Positions 10,256 to 21,072 of a stretch of 64,000 bases of DNA are shown here, in pieces. A model generated the notes under the pieces. It ran no database searches and was not told the DNA's origin. It saw nothing but the letters and a program-made list of their open reading frames with translations. Each line of letters opens with the position of its first letter. Within the stretch, counting starts at the first letter, position 1. The translations under genes and the position numbers were made by a program. The DNA is from Pseudoalteromonas piscicida (GTDB taxonomy: Bacteria > Pseudomonadota > Gammaproteobacteria > Enterobacterales > Alteromonadaceae), in contig NZ_CP011924.1 in NCBI RefSeq assembly GCF_000238315.3, forward strand, positions 722,501 to 786,500, read 5' to 3'.

Positions 10256-10272
10256 ACTATTAGGAGGTTAAC

Positions 10273-11409
10273 TTGACTAAATCCGCTCTGTTAGTCCTTG
10301 AAGACGGCACGGTGTTTCGCGGTACTGCTATCGGTGCTGACGGTATGTCAGTCGGTGAGGTGGTATTCAATACGTCAATGACGGGGTATCAAGAGATCTT
10401 AACGGATCCTTCATACGCGGAACAAATCGTTACGCTTACTTACCCACATATCGGCAACACCGGTACTAACAGCGAAGATGAGGAAGCGGACAAGATCTGG
10501 GCAAAAGGCCTAGTGATCCGTGACTTACCACTGCTTGCGAGTAATTTCCGTAACGAACAATCATTGAGTGATTACTTGAAAGAACGCAATATCTTAGGGA
10601 TCGCAGATATTGATACTCGTAAACTAACTCGCATTTTACGTGATAAAGGCGCCCAAAACGGCTGTATCATCGCAGGCGACGAAGTCGACGAGCAAAAAGC
10701 GCTAGAAGCGGCGCAAGCATTCCCTGGCTTGAAAGGGATGGATTTAGCAAAAGTAGTAACAACAGAATCTCAGTTTGAATGGCGTGAATCAAGCTGGACT
10801 CTAGGCGAGGGCTTTAAAACGCTTTCTGCTGAAGAAGAAAAATTCCATGTTGTTGCGTACGATTTTGGTGTGAAAAAGAACATTCTTAGAATGTTAGTTG
10901 ATAGAGGCTGTAAGTTAACCGTTGTTCCAGCAGAAACCTCCGCTGCTGACGTACTTGCATTAAACCCTGATGGTATCTTCCTATCAAATGGCCCTGGCGA
11001 CCCTGAGCCATGTACTTATGCCATTGAAGCAATCAAAGCATTTTTAGAAACAGATACACCTATTTTTGGTATTTGTTTAGGCCATCAGTTATTAGCACTC
11101 GCTTCTGGTGCGAAAACAGTAAAAATGAAGTTTGGTCACCATGGTGGTAACCACCCGGTTAAAGACTTAGATCGTGATGTCGTGATGATCACTGCACAAA
11201 ACCACGGTTTTGCTGCTGACGAAGCAACGCTTCCAGATACGCTACGTGCAACGCACAAGTCACTGTTCGATGGCACACTGCAAGGTATTCACCGTACTGA
11301 TAAGCCAGCGTTTAGCTTCCAAGGTCACCCTGAAGCAAGTCCTGGTCCACATGATGCGGCACCGCTATTCGACCATTTCATTGAATTAATGCAATCTCGC
11401 AACGCTTAA
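10273..11409 (+). CDS. carA: Carbamoyl-phosphate synthase small (glutaminase) subunit
   Basis: CarA hydrolyses glutamine and channels ammonia to CarB for carbamoyl phosphate, the precursor of arginine and pyrimidines. The 378 residues comprise the N-terminal small-subunit domain ([25 protein letters not shown]) and a C-terminal class I glutaminase with the nucleophile Cys268 in GICLGHQ and His-Glu in [10 protein letters not shown]. The start codon is TTG, chosen because AGGAGG lies 5-6 bases upstream and because it reproduces the usual N-terminus. It is 16 bp from carB and in the same operon. Confidence 0.97.
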   Translation: MTKSALLVLEDGTVFRGTAIGADGMSVGEVVFNTSMTGYQEILTDPSYAEQIVTLTYPHIGNTGTNSEDEEADKIWAKGLVIRDLPLLASNFRNEQSLSDYLKERNILGIADIDTRKLTRILRDKGAQNGCIIAGDEVDEQKALEAAQAFPGLKGMDLAKVVTTESQFEWRESSWTLGEGFKTLSAEEEKFHVVAYDFGVKKNILRMLVDRGCKLTVVPAETSAADVLALNPDGIFLSNGPGDPEPCTYAIEAIKAFLETDTPIFGICLGHQLLALASGAKTVKMKFGHHGGNHPVKDLDRDVVMITAQNHGFAADEATLPDTLRATHKSLFDGTLQGIHRTDKPAFSFQGHPEASPGPHDAAPLFDHFIELMQSRNA

Positions 11410-11425
11410 TTAGACCGGAGTAATA

Positions 11426-14400
11426 ATGCCAAAACGTACCGACATAAAAAGCATTCTGATTTTGGGCGCAGGCCCAATCGTTATCGGCCAAGCATGTGAA
11501 TTCGATTACTCTGGTGCTCAGGCCTGTAAAGCGCTTAGAGAAGAAGGCTATAGAGTTATTCTTGTTAACTCTAACCCTGCGACTATCATGACTGACCCTG
11601 AAATGGCGGATGCAACTTACATCGAGCCTATTCACTGGGAAGTGGTAGAAAAGATCATTGAAAAAGAAAAGCCTGATGCAGTGCTGCCGACTATGGGTGG
11701 CCAAACAGCACTTAACTGTGCGCTAGACCTAGATAAGCACGGTGTGCTTGCTAAACATGGCGTTGAGCTAATTGGTGCGACTGCAGATGCAATCGATAAA
11801 GCGGAAAACCGTGAGCGTTTTGACGCGGCGATGAAAAATATCGGCTTAGAATGTCCTCGTGCTGAAATTGCACACTCAATGGATGAAGCGCACGATATCT
11901 TAACTCGCATCGGGTTCCCATGTATTATTCGTCCTTCATTCACGATGGGCGGCACCGGTGGTGGTGTTGCGTATAACATGGAAGAGTTTGACGAGATCTG
12001 TACTCGTGGTCTTGACCTGTCACCAACAAATGAGCTGCTTATCGATGAAAGCCTATTAGGCTGGAAAGAATATGAGATGGAAGTGGTTCGTGACAAAAAC
12101 GACAACTGTATCATCGTATGTTCAATCGAAAACTTCGACCCAATGGGCGTACACACTGGTGATTCAATCACAGTTGCACCAGCACAAACGCTAACTGATA
12201 AAGAATATCAAATCATGCGTAACGCCTCGATGGCGGTACTTCGTGAAATTGGTGTTGAAACTGGTGGTTCAAACGTTCAGTTTGGTGTCAATCCTGTTGA
12301 TGGCCGTATGGTTATCATCGAGATGAACCCACGTGTATCACGCTCTTCTGCACTTGCGTCGAAGGCTACGGGCTTCCCGATCGCTAAAATCGCAGCCAAG
12401 CTTGCAGTAGGTTACACGCTTGATGAGCTTCAAAACGACATCACAGGTGGTGCAACTCCAGCATCATTTGAGCCGTCAATCGACTACGTAGTGACTAAGA
12501 TCCCTCGTTTTAACTTCGAAAAATTCGCAGGTTCAAATGACCGTCTAACTACGCAAATGAAGTCGGTTGGTGAGGTAATGGCAATTGGTCGTAACCAACA
12601 AGAGTCATTACAAAAAGCACTACGAGGTTTAGAAGTAGGTGCAACGGGTCTGAACCCAATCGTTGCACTAGACGCGCCAAACGCAAAAGAAACGATCATC
12701 CGCGAATTACGCGAGCCAGGTGCTGAGCGTATTTGGTATATTGCTGATGCGATGCGTCACGGCATGTCTGTTGAAGAGGTATTTGAACTCACTAAAGTTG
12801 ACCCTTGGTACCTAGTGCAAATCGAAGACATCTTAAAAGATGAAGCGACAATCGCTGAAGTGGGCATGGCAGGTCTAAACAAAGACTTCCTACGCCGCTT
12901 GAAGCGTAAAGGTTTCTCAGATGCTCGCATTGCCGAAATTGCAGGCGTATCAGAAAAAGAAATTCGCAAGAAGCGTCACCAGCTTGAAATTCTACCAGTT
13001 TACAAGCGCGTAGACACATGTGCTGCAGAATTTAGCTCAGACACTGCTTACATGTACTCAACGTATGATGAAGAATGCGAAGCGAATCCTTCTGACAAAG
13101 ACAAAATCATGGTTATCGGTGGCGGTCCTAACCGTATCGGTCAAGGTATCGAATTCGATTACTGCTGTGTACACGCAGCCCTTGCGATGCGTGAAGATGG
13201 CTATGAAACTATCATGGTTAACTGCAACCCAGAGACGGTTTCAACAGACTACGATACGTCTGATCGCTTATTCTTCGAGCTAATTACACTTGAAGACGTG
13301 CTAGAAATTGTCCGTGTTGAAAAGCCAAAAGGCGTAATTGTTCAGTACGGTGGTCAAACTCCACTTAAACTGGCACGAGATCTTGAAGCGAATGGTGTGC
13401 CAGTGATTGGTACTTCTCCTGACGCTATCGACCGCGCAGAAGACCGTGAGCGCTTCCAACAGCTTGTAGAGCGTCTAAACCTACTACAACCAGAAAATGC
13501 AACGGTAACCTCACTAGAAGAAGCAGTTGCTAAATCACAAGAAATTGGCTTCCCACTGGTTGTTCGTCCATCATACGTACTTGGTGGTCGTGCAATGGAA
13601 ATCGTGTACGATGAAGACGACTTACGTCGCTACATGACAGAAGCGGTGTCTGTTTCTAATGAAGCTCCAGTACTACTTGACCGTTTTTTAGACGATGCAA
13701 TTGAAGTAGACGTAGATGCTATCTGTGACGGCGAGAATGTTATCATCGGCGGTATTATGGAGCACATCGAGCAAGCAGGTGTTCACTCGGGTGACTCGGC
13801 TTGTTCATTGCCTGCACACACGTTGCCACAAGATATTCAAGACGTGATGCGTAAGCAAGTCCGTGATATGGCGCTGGAGCTGGGTGTTGTTGGCCTGATG
13901 AATACCCAGTTCGCGGTGAAAGACGGCCAAGTTTACTTGATTGAAGTTAACCCACGTGCTGCTCGTACAGTACCATTCGTTTCAAAAGCAACAGGCGTTG
14001 CACTTGCAAAGGTTGCTGCACGTTGTATGGTTGGCCAGTCTCTTGAAAGCCAAGGTGTAACGAAGGAAGTTATCCCTCCATATTACAGTGTAAAAGAAGT
14101 GGTATTGCCATTCGCTAAGTTCCCAGGTGTTGACCCAATGCGTGGTCCAGAGATGCGCTCTACGGGTGAAGTGATGGGGGTTGGTGAAAACTTCGCCGAA
14201 GCATTCGCAAAAGCCCAATTAGGTGCATCAAACACTTTACCACGTGGCGGCCGCGCGCTACTATCTGTGCGCAATGGTGATAAGGCACGCGTAGTTGAAC
14301 TAGCTAAGACAATGAAAGCAATTGGTTTTGAGTTAGATGCAACGAATGGTACGGCGAAAGCGCTTGAAGAAGCGGGTATTGAAGTACGTCGCGTAAACAA

Positions 14401-14644
14401 AGTATTCGAAGGCCGTCCTCATATTCTTGACCGTATCAAGAATGGTGAGTACAGCTATATCGTTAATACTACCGAAGGTCGCCAAGCTATTGAGGACTCG
14501 AAGGTGTTACGTCGTGGTGCACTTCAGCATAAGACTAACTACACCACTACGCTAAATGCAGCGTTTGCAAACTGTACAGCGAATGAAGCTGACGACAGAA
14601 GTTCTGTAAACTCTGTTCAAGAACTACACCAGCGTTTGAACTAA
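11426..14644 (+). CDS. carB: Carbamoyl-phosphate synthase large subunit
   Basis: This 1072-residue protein has two homologous ATP-grasp halves: residues 1-400 form carboxyphosphate and about 550-935 phosphorylate carbamate. Each half begins with a related glycine-rich segment ([18 protein letters not shown] and [17 protein letters not shown]). It also has the oligomerisation linker and a C-terminal MGS-like allosteric domain (about 936-1072). It uses ammonia delivered by CarA. A ribosome site (CGGAG) lies in the short carA-carB gap. Length and motifs are fully typical. Confidence 0.98.
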   Translation: MPKRTDIKSILILGAGPIVIGQACEFDYSGAQACKALREEGYRVILVNSNPATIMTDPEMADATYIEPIHWEVVEKIIEKEKPDAVLPTMGGQTALNCALDLDKHGVLAKHGVELIGATADAIDKAENRERFDAAMKNIGLECPRAEIAHSMDEAHDILTRIGFPCIIRPSFTMGGTGGGVAYNMEEFDEICTRGLDLSPTNELLIDESLLGWKEYEMEVVRDKNDNCIIVCSIENFDPMGVHTGDSITVAPAQTLTDKEYQIMRNASMAVLREIGVETGGSNVQFGVNPVDGRMVIIEMNPRVSRSSALASKATGFPIAKIAAKLAVGYTLDELQNDITGGATPASFEPSIDYVVTKIPRFNFEKFAGSNDRLTTQMKSVGEVMAIGRNQQESLQKALRGLEVGATGLNPIVALDAPNAKETIIRELREPGAERIWYIADAMRHGMSVEEVFELTKVDPWYLVQIEDILKDEATIAEVGMAGLNKDFLRRLKRKGFSDARIAEIAGVSEKEIRKKRHQLEILPVYKRVDTCAAEFSSDTAYMYSTYDEECEANPSDKDKIMVIGGGPNRIGQGIEFDYCCVHAALAMREDGYETIMVNCNPETVSTDYDTSDRLFFELITLEDVLEIVRVEKPKGVIVQYGGQTPLKLARDLEANGVPVIGTSPDAIDRAEDRERFQQLVERLNLLQPENATVTSLEEAVAKSQEIGFPLVVRPSYVLGGRAMEIVYDEDDLRRYMTEAVSVSNEAPVLLDRFLDDAIEVDVDAICDGENVIIGGIMEHIEQAGVHSGDSACSLPAHTLPQDIQDVMRKQVRDMALELGVVGLMNTQFAVKDGQVYLIEVNPRAARTVPFVSKATGVALAKVAARCMVGQSLESQGVTKEVIPPYYSVKEVVLPFAKFPGVDPMRGPEMRSTGEVMGVGENFAEAFAKAQLGASNTLPRGGRALLSVRNGDKARVVELAKTMKAIGFELDATNGTAKALEEAGIEVRRVNKVFEGRPHILDRIKNGEYSYIVNTTEGRQAIEDSKVLRRGALQHKTNYTTTLNAAFANCTANEADDRSSVNSVQELHQRLN

Positions 14645-14653
14645 AAAGAACAA

Positions 14654-14675
14654 GGCCAGAGCGTCAGCTCTGGCC
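14654..14675 (+). other. Perfect intercistronic hairpin between carB and greA
   Basis: GGCCAGAGC-GTCA-GCTCTGGCC forms a perfect 9-bp GC-rich stem with a 4-base loop, 9 bases after the carB stop and 16 bases before the greA start. No T run follows, so it is not a standard intrinsic terminator. It may protect the carAB mRNA 3' end or influence greA translation. Confidence 0.7.
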
Positions 14676-14691
14676 AATGAGTGAGATACTT

Positions 14692-15168
14692 ATGCAATCA
14701 ATTCCGATGACAGTACGAGGCGAAGAATTGCTTCGTGATGAACTGAATCATTTAAAAAAAGTTGTTCGCCCGAAAATCGTTGCAGATATTGCAGAAGCGC
14801 GTGAACACGGTGATTTGAAAGAAAATGCTGAATACCATGCTGCACGTGAACAGCAAGGTTTTTGTGAAGGCCGAATTCAAGAAATTGAAGCTAAGCTTTC
14901 GACAGCACAAATCATCGACGTGACTAAAATGCAGAACAACGGCAAGGTTATTTTTGGTAGTACTGTGACTATTGTGAATGTAGATACAGACAAAGAAGTA
15001 ACTTATCGTATCGTTGGTGACGACGAGGCCGATCTTAAGAACAACTTGATTTCTGTTAATTCACCGATTGCGCGTGGATTAATCGGAAAAGAACTAGATG
15101 ATACGGTGAATATTCAAACGCCAAATGGTGCTGTTGAATATGAAATCATTGAAGTTGAATACAAGTAA
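14692..15168 (+). CDS. greA: Transcription elongation factor GreA
   Basis: GreA rescues backtracked RNA polymerase by stimulating cleavage of the nascent RNA 3' end. The start at 14692 ([14 protein letters not shown]) gives 158 residues, the standard length, and matches the family N-terminus; an in-frame ATG at 14677 adds five residues inside the intercistronic region. The N-terminal coiled coil carries [20 protein letters not shown], whose tip holds the catalytic acidic residues. The C-terminal FKBP-like domain includes GSTVTIVN and [11 protein letters not shown]. Confidence 0.97.
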   Translation: MQSIPMTVRGEELLRDELNHLKKVVRPKIVADIAEAREHGDLKENAEYHAAREQQGFCEGRIQEIEAKLSTAQIIDVTKMQNNGKVIFGSTVTIVNVDTDKEVTYRIVGDDEADLKNNLISVNSPIARGLIGKELDDTVNIQTPNGAVEYEIIEVEYK

Positions 15169-15180
15169 TCCTTTCTTTTA

Positions 15181-15203
15181 AAGCCCGCATCCGCGGGCTT
15201 TTT
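15181..15203 (+). terminator. Intrinsic terminator of greA
   Basis: AAGCCCGC-ATCC-GCGGGCTT followed by a T run, 12 bases after the greA stop. Confidence 0.9.
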
Positions 15204-15323
15204 ACTATAATAATCATTTCTACTTTTGCTGCTGTAATGCCGTGTAATTGCCATTTCTCTATATTCTTATAGCTTTGTTTGATGCCTATGTATTTTTGGA
15301 ACAAACATTTTTAGGAGAAATGG

Positions 15324-15929
15324 ATGTCATTTGAAGTCGATCAATTCAAAACACAAGGGTTTGAATTGTTTATGTCGAGTTGGAAATCTAGCTTGGCAGG
15401 TGCTGGCGCGCGGGATCTCTCCCAGAATCAACATTGTTTTTGGCGTACCATGCGTAGTCGATGTGCGATCGACCTTAGTAAGCAGAGTGAGCTTTTGCAA
15501 GGTGTGAGTTTAGCAAGATACGATACCTATCTTATTCTTACTGCTTTGTTGTATACCAATAGCTTGTATGCAAGCTCTGATTTAATCATTGGTTATAATC
15601 TACCAGATCACTTCTTTACCAATAATAGTTCAGAAGCTCGACAAAGCTTCTCTCGTGAGTTACTTGATTCGCTTAAGCTCACTCAGCCCTTATTCTTAGT
15701 TGATGAATATTTTGAAAATTTCGAGTTCAATACGATTGCTTATGACAAGCTCAATGAGGCTAATCCCGTTTGGCACGATATAAGCAGCGAATTAGGTACT
15801 TTACCCAGCTTAGTAAATACCACTCGCTCAGAGCATCAGCTTTCCTTGAATCTATTACACTTTGTACCGAAGCTATTCTCCGGTAAGCAACTTGCTGAGC
15901 AAGTAAACTATTTAGTTGAGATTGAATAG
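15324..15929 (+). CDS. Hypothetical protein, 201 residues
   Basis: A good ribosome site (TAGGAGAAA) precedes the ATG, and codon use resembles the neighbours, so the gene looks real. No signal peptide, membrane segment or known motif is recognised. The N-terminal third is polar and aromatic-rich, with four cysteines or fewer. The gene is monocistronic, flanked by the greA terminator and a separate promoter region. Function unknown. Confidence 0.6.
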   Translation: MSFEVDQFKTQGFELFMSSWKSSLAGAGARDLSQNQHCFWRTMRSRCAIDLSKQSELLQGVSLARYDTYLILTALLYTNSLYASSDLIIGYNLPDHFFTNNSSEARQSFSRELLDSLKLTQPLFLVDEYFENFEFNTIAYDKLNEANPVWHDISSELGTLPSLVNTTRSEHQLSLNLLHFVPKLFSGKQLAEQVNYLVEIE

Positions 15930-16022
15930 GATTATAGACATCTGACATAGTTTGAAACGAATTTGCTTTAGACTTTTAGTGCGAGCTTGTTACACTCGGA
16001 TTGTTCCCAAAACCAATTAGAC

Positions 16023-16057
16023 ACCGGTTCATAAGTGATATGTTAGTATGAATCGGT
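16023..16057 (+). other. Inverted repeat in the leader of the 91-residue gene
   Basis: ACCGGTTCATA (16023-16033) can pair with TATGAATCGGT (16047-16057), 11 positions with one G-U, across a 13-base loop. It ends 21 bases before the start codon and could be an operator or an mRNA hairpin. Confidence 0.45.
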
Positions 16058-16078
16058 ATCTTTATCAGGAGAATAACC

Positions 16079-16354
16079 ATGAGTTTATTAAAAAGCGCAT
16101 TGTTTAAGACGTTGAAAAATAAGTCTACTCAGCAAGTCGCTTCAGTGGTTTTGGATAAGGCACTGAAGCAGGGAAAAGAATACCTAGATTCAAGAAACAC
16201 CAGCAGTGGTAACGATACAGATGAGTTGCTGTTAGGGCTACAGCATTTATTAGCACAAAAACCAAATGACGGTGTTTATTCAATCACGCTATCCACTTAT
16301 CGAGTGAGAGTAAAAATCACTTCTGGCGCTATTTCCCATATTGATAAGATCTAA
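16079..16354 (+). CDS. Small hypothetical protein, 91 residues
   Basis: The ATG is preceded by CAGGAGAA at ideal spacing. The N-terminal half is basic and helical (MSLLKSALFKTLKNK), and the C-terminal part looks like short beta strands (GVYSITLSTYRVRVKI). There is no signal peptide or cysteine. It lies between the 201-residue unknown and the collagenase, with its own leader hairpin. No family recognised. Confidence 0.6.
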   Translation: MSLLKSALFKTLKNKSTQQVASVVLDKALKQGKEYLDSRNTSSGNDTDELLLGLQHLLAQKPNDGVYSITLSTYRVRVKITSGAISHIDKI

Positions 16355-16394
16355 TTTATTCCACTCACTATAAATTTTTATTCCTTCTTTTCGT

Positions 16395-16433
16395 CAATTG
16401 GTTGGATTTTTAATCATAAAGATCAACCAATTG
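16395..16433. other. 10-bp inverted repeat downstream of the 91-residue gene
   Basis: CAATTGGTTG (16395-16404) and CAACCAATTG (16424-16433) form a perfect inverted repeat around a 19-base AT-rich loop, in the 252-bp gap before the collagenase gene. It may be a weak terminator or an operator; no T run follows. The rest of the gap is AT-rich promoter-like sequence near 16518-16545. Confidence 0.45.
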
Positions 16434-16606
16434 GGTGTATGTATAAGCTACAACCTTCACCTTTGGATACTCGTTTTTAAGATTATGGTGGCTTTTCAGT
16501 CGAGCCACTATTCCATAAAGTTATATAAAATATATTGTATACATTGTAATTTTAGTGTTAAAAACCTATAACCCAATCGGGTTTGGATACACAACAGGAA
16601 AGGTAA

Positions 16607-19405
16607 ATGATGAAAATTACAAAACTCACTTTGGCGCTATCTGCGCTTACAGCGATAAATTCAGCCAACGCATATCAAGAATCACAGCGACTCTTTAAGC
16701 CGCTCGATGCACCGGTTCAAGTGGAAACGAACATTTCCCATGGCCATGAGCACAAAGATTTGCATGACAGAGCACCCGTTGCACACACACCAACAAGAAG
16801 CATGCCGCTGCTATCTGCTAAACACACGCCATTATTGCAAGCGATGGACGTAAGCCAAAGTGAAGCGATTGCTGCGTGTGATTTAAACAGCTTAGCAAAT
16901 GCGAGCAGTAGCCAAATTGTTACTGAAATAAAGCAACAGGGCACGAGCTGTATCAATGCTTTGTTTTCCGCTGACAGCAGCATCCAAACACAAGTATTCA
17001 CTTCAGATAAAATGTATGCTGCGGCGCAAAATGCCAAGTCGCTTTCGCAAAGCTATTCAGGCAACGGCAGTGCCGACCTAGAAGCGCTTTATCTATTTAT
17101 TCGCGCTGGCTTTTACGTTGAGTTTTACAATGACCAGGTGACTTTTGCTACTTGGGTTAAGCCTGCTGTTAAAGATGCGTTGGATGCTTTTGTTAGCAAT
17201 AGCCATTTCTACGACGACAATGATGCCCATGGTAAAGTACTTGGTGAGGCTATCACTACAATGGACTCATCGGAACTACAAGGGCACTATCTGCCAGTTG
17301 TAAAAGCATGGCTATCCAAATGGAATGAAAGCTACGCTCAAAAGTGGAATATGCGCAGTGCGGTAAACGGCATTTTCACTATCTTATATCGTGGTCAGTG
17401 GAATGATAACTTTGTCGCTTTGGTTAAAAACGATCAACAATTGGTGAGTTTACTAGGGAGCTTCACCGAACAAACTTGGATGGTAAGTTCAGACTCTGAA
17501 TATCTAATCATCAATGCTGCGAGCGAATTGGCTCGACTTAAATTATACAATGGTGCAGCTATTCAAGAGTCAGTCGACACGCAATTAACCGCTTTATTCT
17601 CGCGTTATAACAGTTATGGCTTTGGCGATGGTGTCTGGTTAGCTGCGGCTGATGTCGCGACCTATTATGCTGATTGTAGCCAGTTTGGCATTTGTAATTT
17701 TGATAAAGAACTTGAGACCAAAGTACTTTCTCAACAACATAGTTGTAGCGATACAATAAAGATTAGAGCACAAGCGCTCACCGCTCAGCAATTGACTTCA
17801 GCGTGTCAAACCATGGAAGCGGAAGAAGGGCGATTCCACACCATGTTGGAAACTGGCCGCCTACCGGTTGCCGATGATAACAATGATTTTCTGCAAGTGA
17901 ATATCTTTAATAGCAGTGCAGACTATAAAAAATATGCCAAAGCCATTTTTAAAATCAGCACCGACAACGGTGGTATGTATTTAGAGGGTAATCCTAGCGA
18001 TGTGAATAACGTTGCTAATTTTGTTGCATACGAGGCCAGTTATGCAAAGCCGGATCATTACATCTGGAACTTAGAGCATGAATACGTACATTATCTTGAT
18101 GGGCGTTTTGATCTTTATGGTGACTTCAATGCACCGACTAAGCCTATCGTCTGGTGGAGTGAAGGGGTGGCTGAGTACATTGCAAACCTCAATGATAATC
18201 AAGCCGCAATAGACACAATCAAAGATGGCTCAGTATATACGCTAGCCGAAATCTTCAGCACGACGTATGACGGTTTTGATCAAGATAGAATTTACCGTTG
18301 GGGTTATTTAGGTGTGAGATTCCTGTATGAAAAACACTTTGATGAAGTGCTCGCAATGCGACAGGAAACGCGACAAGCAAATTGGAATGCGTACCAAGCC
18401 CGTATGGACCGACTCGCATCACAGTATCAATCAGAGTTTGTTCAATGGTGTAACGAGCTTGCCGCTGGTGGTCAGAATAATGCACCCACTTCTGAGATTA
18501 ATGGTCCATACTCTGCTGATGTTAATCAAGCGATACTATTTTCAAGCCAAGGTAGTGTCGACCCTGATGGTGACACGCTCACTTATCTGTGGCGTTTTGG
18601 TGATGGTAGTCAAAGTAACGAAGCCAATCCCACGCACAGTTATGTGCAAGCAGGCGAGTATCAAATTAGCTTAACAGTGAGCGATCCTAGCGGTTTGAAT
18701 CACACTAGTAATACAGTGGCTACTGTAAGCGCAACGACATCAAACAAACTACAGTCTGGCGTACCTGTCACGGTTGCGGGCGAGCAAGATGAACAAGTTG
18801 CGTTTTCAATCGATGTCGCTGCTGGCACTGATAAATTAGTCATCAGCACGTCTGGAGGCACAGGAGATGCCGATCTTTACGTTAAGTTAGGCTCGGCGCC
18901 AACATTCAGCGAGTATGATTGCAGACCATACCAATCCGGTAACGAAGAGGTATGTGAAATTACTACACCTACCGCTGGCACCTATTACATTATGCTGCAT
19001 GGTTATAATCGCTTTGAAAATGTGCAGTTGTTAGGAGAAATCGTAACAAGTTCAACAATAGAGGACGTATGTCAGTCGCAGGGTAGTGTCTCTAATGGTA
19101 GATTAGCTGCAGGTGAAACAATTTGCCTTGGAAGCCAAGAGCCGATGTGGTTTAGCCTTGAGAATGTAAGTGGTCAACAATCGGTGGTGATCAAAACAGC
19201 CCATGGTAGTGGCGATCTTGGTCTTGAATACAGCAATGCAGGATGGCCAAACGGCACTAATGTGGACGCAAGCTCGTTCAATCAAGGTAACCGAGAGTGC
19301 ATTGAGATAAGTGCGCAATCTGAATATTGGGGATACTTGAAAGTGTCAGGCGCACCAACGGGGGCAGCGCTGAAGGTGTCTTATAATAAAGATGGTTGTC
19401 AGTAA
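16607..19405 (+). CDS. Secreted M9-family collagenase with PKD and PPC domains
   Basis: This 932-residue secreted zinc protease degrades collagen. The signal peptide (MMKITKLTLALSALTAINSANA) is followed by the M9 activator and peptidase regions. The zinc site is H491-E-Y-V-H495 (HEYVHYLDGRF), with the third ligand E519 in WWSEGVAEYIA, 28 residues on, as in other M9 enzymes. A PKD domain (about 623-710, with the VDPDGDTLTYLWRFGDG signature) and a PPC domain (about 715-805, GDADLYVKLG) follow, then a second PPC-like tail. A ribosome site AGGAAAGG precedes the tandem ATG. The architecture is typical of marine Vibrio/Pseudoalteromonas collagenases. It is monocistronic. Confidence 0.92.
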   Translation: MMKITKLTLALSALTAINSANAYQESQRLFKPLDAPVQVETNISHGHEHKDLHDRAPVAHTPTRSMPLLSAKHTPLLQAMDVSQSEAIAACDLNSLANASSSQIVTEIKQQGTSCINALFSADSSIQTQVFTSDKMYAAAQNAKSLSQSYSGNGSADLEALYLFIRAGFYVEFYNDQVTFATWVKPAVKDALDAFVSNSHFYDDNDAHGKVLGEAITTMDSSELQGHYLPVVKAWLSKWNESYAQKWNMRSAVNGIFTILYRGQWNDNFVALVKNDQQLVSLLGSFTEQTWMVSSDSEYLIINAASELARLKLYNGAAIQESVDTQLTALFSRYNSYGFGDGVWLAAADVATYYADCSQFGICNFDKELETKVLSQQHSCSDTIKIRAQALTAQQLTSACQTMEAEEGRFHTMLETGRLPVADDNNDFLQVNIFNSSADYKKYAKAIFKISTDNGGMYLEGNPSDVNNVANFVAYEASYAKPDHYIWNLEHEYVHYLDGRFDLYGDFNAPTKPIVWWSEGVAEYIANLNDNQAAIDTIKDGSVYTLAEIFSTTYDGFDQDRIYRWGYLGVRFLYEKHFDEVLAMRQETRQANWNAYQARMDRLASQYQSEFVQWCNELAAGGQNNAPTSEINGPYSADVNQAILFSSQGSVDPDGDTLTYLWRFGDGSQSNEANPTHSYVQAGEYQISLTVSDPSGLNHTSNTVATVSATTSNKLQSGVPVTVAGEQDEQVAFSIDVAAGTDKLVISTSGGTGDADLYVKLGSAPTFSEYDCRPYQSGNEEVCEITTPTAGTYYIMLHGYNRFENVQLLGEIVTSSTIEDVCQSQGSVSNGRLAAGETICLGSQEPMWFSLENVSGQQSVVIKTAHGSGDLGLEYSNAGWPNGTNVDASSFNQGNRECIEISAQSEYWGYLKVSGAPTGAALKVSYNKDGCQ

Positions 19406-19631
19406 TTGCCTAATACTAAGGCAGAAATAATGGAAAGTAATTAAACGGGTGATACAGATCACAGTTATTACTTGTTCATAATTTGTTTTTGTTATATTTT
19501 TGTAAAATAAGGGGCCTTTGGTCCCTTTGCTCATTTAAAAACATGCAAAAGGAATTAACGGATGTGCCGAGAAGGAGCTAGGCTGTAGTTTTAGACTGTA
19601 TTAAAAGTTTAGGTTAGACACGAGGCACTCA

Positions 19632-20384
19632 GTGTTAAAAAAGTACTTTATTGCCATTTCCATTTGGTTAATGGTGGCCTTTTCAGTGACAGCCGCTGAA
19701 ACCCAAATTCTTTACGTATATCATCATAAGCCGCCCTATATTATTGATCTAGAAGCGCAAAAAGGTCTTTATTTTGATTTAGCAAAACTGATTAATGCCG
19801 TGCAAAAAGAGCTGCAGGTCGAAGTACGTTTCGTACCACGTAAACGCTTAGATAAGCAGCTCGAACAGCAAACGCTCAAAGGTTTTATTTTAGGAGTAAA
19901 CCCGGCTTGGTTTGATGACCGCAAAAAACAAAAGTATTTGTGGAGCGGCCCGTTAATGTATGACACGGACGAATTCGTCTCGCATGTAGAGCAACCGTTT
20001 GAGTATTATCACCCTAGCTCATTGTACGGTAATCAAGTTGGCGCCATTGCAGGGTACTACTATCGCCACTTGGACCAAGGAGTGGAGCAAGCCAATATCC
20101 AGCGAGTGAACGTAAATTCCGAAGAAGCACTATTGGAGATGATCCTCAAAAGGCGGGTGAGTATTGCCATTGTCAGTCGCTCTACGACAGAATATCTTGT
20201 TGCTAAAAATGGTTGGAAGCGAGTGTTTCACTTTTCTCAAAATCCCCATGAAACCTATTTTAGAGCAATATTGGCGCCTAAAAATTCAGCATCGGATTTT
20301 GAGGCGCTACAACGGGTGTTAGATTCCAAGCCTTTCAAAAAGCAATTGGTGAAATTGCTTAAAAGCTACCATCTTGCTTATTAA
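19632..20384 (+). CDS. Periplasmic solute-binding protein, SBP family 3-like
   Basis: 250 residues starting at GTG, with a signal peptide ending near SVTAAE. The mature start ILYVYHHKPPYIIDLEAQKG resembles the opening strand and ligand loop of family 3 amino-acid-type binding proteins. The conserved arginine-aspartate features of true amino acid binders are not obvious. No permease or ATPase gene is adjacent, so it is an orphan, perhaps acting in sensing. The 226-bp gap upstream contains a possible promoter and nothing else recognised. Confidence 0.75.
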   Translation: MLKKYFIAISIWLMVAFSVTAAETQILYVYHHKPPYIIDLEAQKGLYFDLAKLINAVQKELQVEVRFVPRKRLDKQLEQQTLKGFILGVNPAWFDDRKKQKYLWSGPLMYDTDEFVSHVEQPFEYYHPSSLYGNQVGAIAGYYYRHLDQGVEQANIQRVNVNSEEALLEMILKRRVSIAIVSRSTTEYLVAKNGWKRVFHFSQNPHETYFRAILAPKNSASDFEALQRVLDSKPFKKQLVKLLKSYHLAY

Positions 20385-20452
20385 AGTAAGGGGAAAAGGA
20401 GCAGTAGCTATTCTTATTTCAGGTTAGATACATCGCTCCGGTGCTTTCGTGA

Positions 20453-20893
20453 TCACCAACTACCCGTGTTTTCCATTGACTGCCAAGGCTCAGCTGGAGG
20501 CAATGCATCACCTTGTTGGAGTAACTCGATAGAAATGCCATCTGGAGACTTAACAAATGCCATGTGACCACAGCGGGGTGGTCGGTTGATAGCCACACCG
20601 GCATCTTGCAGCTTTTGGCAAAGTGCATAAATGTTTTCTACGGCAAAGGCCAAGTGGCCAAAATTACGACCACGGCTATATTCTTCCGGATCCCAGTTAT
20701 AGGTAAGTTCGATAGTAGGAGAAAAGCTTTGCTGAGCCTGCTCAACTTGATCAGGGGCGGCGAGATAAATTAAACTAAAGCGGCCTTGTTCACTGTCATA
20801 ACGTTTCACTCCAACGAGACCTAAGAGGTCGCAATAAAACTTCATTGATTCGTCAAGATCACGTACACGTACCATGGTATGTAAGTATTTCAT
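20453..20893 (-). CDS. gloA: Lactoylglutathione lyase (glyoxalase I), VOC superfamily
   Basis: GloA converts the hemithioacetal of methylglyoxal and glutathione to S-lactoylglutathione. The 146-residue protein has two beta-alpha-beta-beta-beta modules. The four expected metal ligands are visible: His5 in LHTMVRV, Glu in TIELTYNW, His in GHLAFAV and Glu in ISIELLQ. It also has the family segments YCDLLGL and NFGHLAFAVEN. It is convergent with the solute-binding gene. The C-terminal tail after ELLQQG is slightly longer than in E. coli. Confidence 0.93.
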   Translation of the reverse strand: MKYLHTMVRVRDLDESMKFYCDLLGLVGVKRYDSEQGRFSLIYLAAPDQVEQAQQSFSPTIELTYNWDPEEYSRGRNFGHLAFAVENIYALCQKLQDAGVAINRPPRCGHMAFVKSPDGISIELLQQGDALPPAEPWQSMENTGSW

Positions 20894-21072
20894 TATGTAT
20901 TCCGTTTAGACTCTAGTCAGCAAAGTTTAAAGTGTTACACATCAGATTGAAAGGTCAACAGACCTCAGGCACCTAGATGACCGGATAAAAAAGTAATTGA
21001 TTTCTGGTAATTTTTAGTACTGCTAGTTAAGCTTTTGTCAGATTGAGAATTAATGTATCACAAGGGCGCTCA

